A DNA stretch of 64,000 bases from Clostridia bacterium (GTDB lineage: Bacteria > Bacillota > Clostridia > Christensenellales > UBA1242), in contig JAEDFU010000005.1 of NCBI GenBank assembly GCA_016297915.1, forward strand, positions 11,162 to 75,161, written 5' to 3'. The position numbers were made by a program, and so were the translations under genes. A model generated the notes under the pieces. The model did not search any database and was not told the origin of the DNA. It saw only the letters and a list, made by a program, of their open reading frames with translations. Positions 63,502-64,000 of the stretch are shown piece after piece; positions within the stretch are counted from its first letter, which is position 1; the number at the start of each line of letters is the position of its first letter.

Positions 63502-63548
63502 TGACAATATATTTTATGTTTCTGACAATATCATAAATATTATTGTCA
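63502..63548. repeat. TGACAATA direct and inverted repeats
   Basis: TGACAATAT occurs at 63502-63510 and 63523-63531, and its inverse TATTGTCA at 63541-63548. The last two form an inverted repeat with a 10-bp centre. They lie upstream of the ASCH-gene promoter and could be a regulator's binding sites. Confidence 0.5.
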
Positions 63549-63612
63549 ATACATTGTAAATGCATTTTAAGAAGCTTTTTGCGTGTGACATTGCAAAAGG
63601 TACTTAAATTAA

Positions 63613-63641
63613 TTGACACAAATGTGTGATTGCTATATTAT
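63613..63641 (+). promoter_or_regulatory. Promoter of the ASCH-domain gene
   Basis: TTGACA (63613-63618), 17-bp spacer, TATTAT (63636-63641). The start codon is 48 bases downstream with TTGAGGA as ribosome site. Confidence 0.75.
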
Positions 63642-63689
63642 TAATATGTAAGATTGAAATAAAAATTTTGTTTTGAGGATAAGTAAATT

Positions 63690-64000
63690 ATGGTTGTAAT
63701 GAAACTAAAACAAGAACCTTTTGAGCAAATAAAATCCGGTGTCAAAATATGGGAAGTGAGACTGAATGATGACAAAAGAAAAGCGATTCATATTGGAGAT
63801 AGAATTTTATTCAAAAAGCTTCCAGATTTGCTAGAAGGAGTGCTGACAAAAGTTGTAGACATCAAACACTTTAATCATTTTGAGGATATGGCTGGAGTTC
63901 TATCTCTTGAGAGTATTGGATTTGGCAAAGATGCCAATGCTAAGACTTGTGCCGATGTTTATCATACTTATTATACTCCTCAGGAAGAACAAGAGTTTGG
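63690..64000 (+). CDS. ASCH/PUA-like domain protein (3' truncated)
   Basis: 103 residues are visible before the window ends. They begin MVVMKLKQEPFEQIKSGVK then IWEVRLNDDKRKAIHIGDRI, a pattern of small ASCH/PUA-like proteins, where the KSGxKxxExR segment is typical of the domain. Such proteins bind RNA or modified nucleotides. VVDIKHFNHFEDM and the TPQEEQEFG end fit the same fold. The C-terminus lies outside. Confidence 0.75.
   Translation, partial: MVVMKLKQEPFEQIKSGVKIWEVRLNDDKRKAIHIGDRILFKKLPDLLEGVLTKVVDIKHFNHFEDMAGVLSLESIGFGKDANAKTCADVYHTYYTPQEEQEF

Overview
The window is AT-rich, gene-dense bacterial chromosome from a low-GC, endospore-forming Firmicute, most likely an uncultured or gut-type clostridium. 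The evidence is spoIIE, spmA/spmB, whiA, ricT (yaaT) and veg, a T-box in front of glyS, a Firmicute-type LexA box before a Y-family polymerase, and frequent TTG/GTG starts. I found no rRNA or tRNA genes, CRISPR array, prophage or insertion sequence. Most coding is on the + strand from about 7 kb onward.

Layout. 0-7 kb: a truncated XRE-membrane regulator, a DUF885-like protein lacking its metal ligands, a methyltransferase, a gene-free stretch holding a dense cluster of DnaA boxes (a candidate oriC), then a minus-strand block of VanW protein, degenerate histidine phosphatase and CCA-adding enzyme. 7-12.2 kb: a plus-strand run of four small membrane proteins (two ending in SHOCT-like segments) and a zinc-ribbon membrane protein, leading into tilS. 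12-23 kb: T-box-controlled glyS, a CtpE-like P-type ATPase with a uridine-kinase-like protein, SOS-type dinB with a small partner, an ABC exporter and an M1 peptidase lipoprotein. 23-33 kb: radical SAM protein, ldh, a tandem palindromic repeat, then murB-PHP-whiA-dnaE-pfkA and a Nudix-like gene. 33-37 kb: a second XRE-membrane regulator, a DUF378 protein with a cysteine-rich tail, and a GT8/PlsC/CrtO-like cassette that may make an acylated glycolipid. 37-48 kb: greA, a HelD-like gene behind a leader-peptide attenuator, spoIIE, veg, and holB-ricT-trmN6-rsmI. 48-58.6 kb: an HExxH orphan, an ABC-2 exporter, a PAP2-DgkA fusion with an RluA-type enzyme, a two-gene SufC/SufB-like pair, and unknown genes including one whose promoter spacer contains a run of nine G. 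58.6-64 kb: rsmA-tatD-metG (minus strand), spmA-spmB and a truncated ASCH-domain gene.

hol B, ricT, trmN6, rsmI, metG, tatD, rsmA, veg, spoIIE and tilS all lie near oriC in Bacillus subtilis. Finding them in one window supports reading the DnaA-box cluster as an origin, although dnaA and dnaN are not visible. The best leads for undescribed biology are the G9 promoter with its neighbouring small-RNA-like unit, the leader peptide and terminator before helD, the DnaA-box cluster, the SHOCT/zinc-ribbon membrane operon and the glycolipid cassette.
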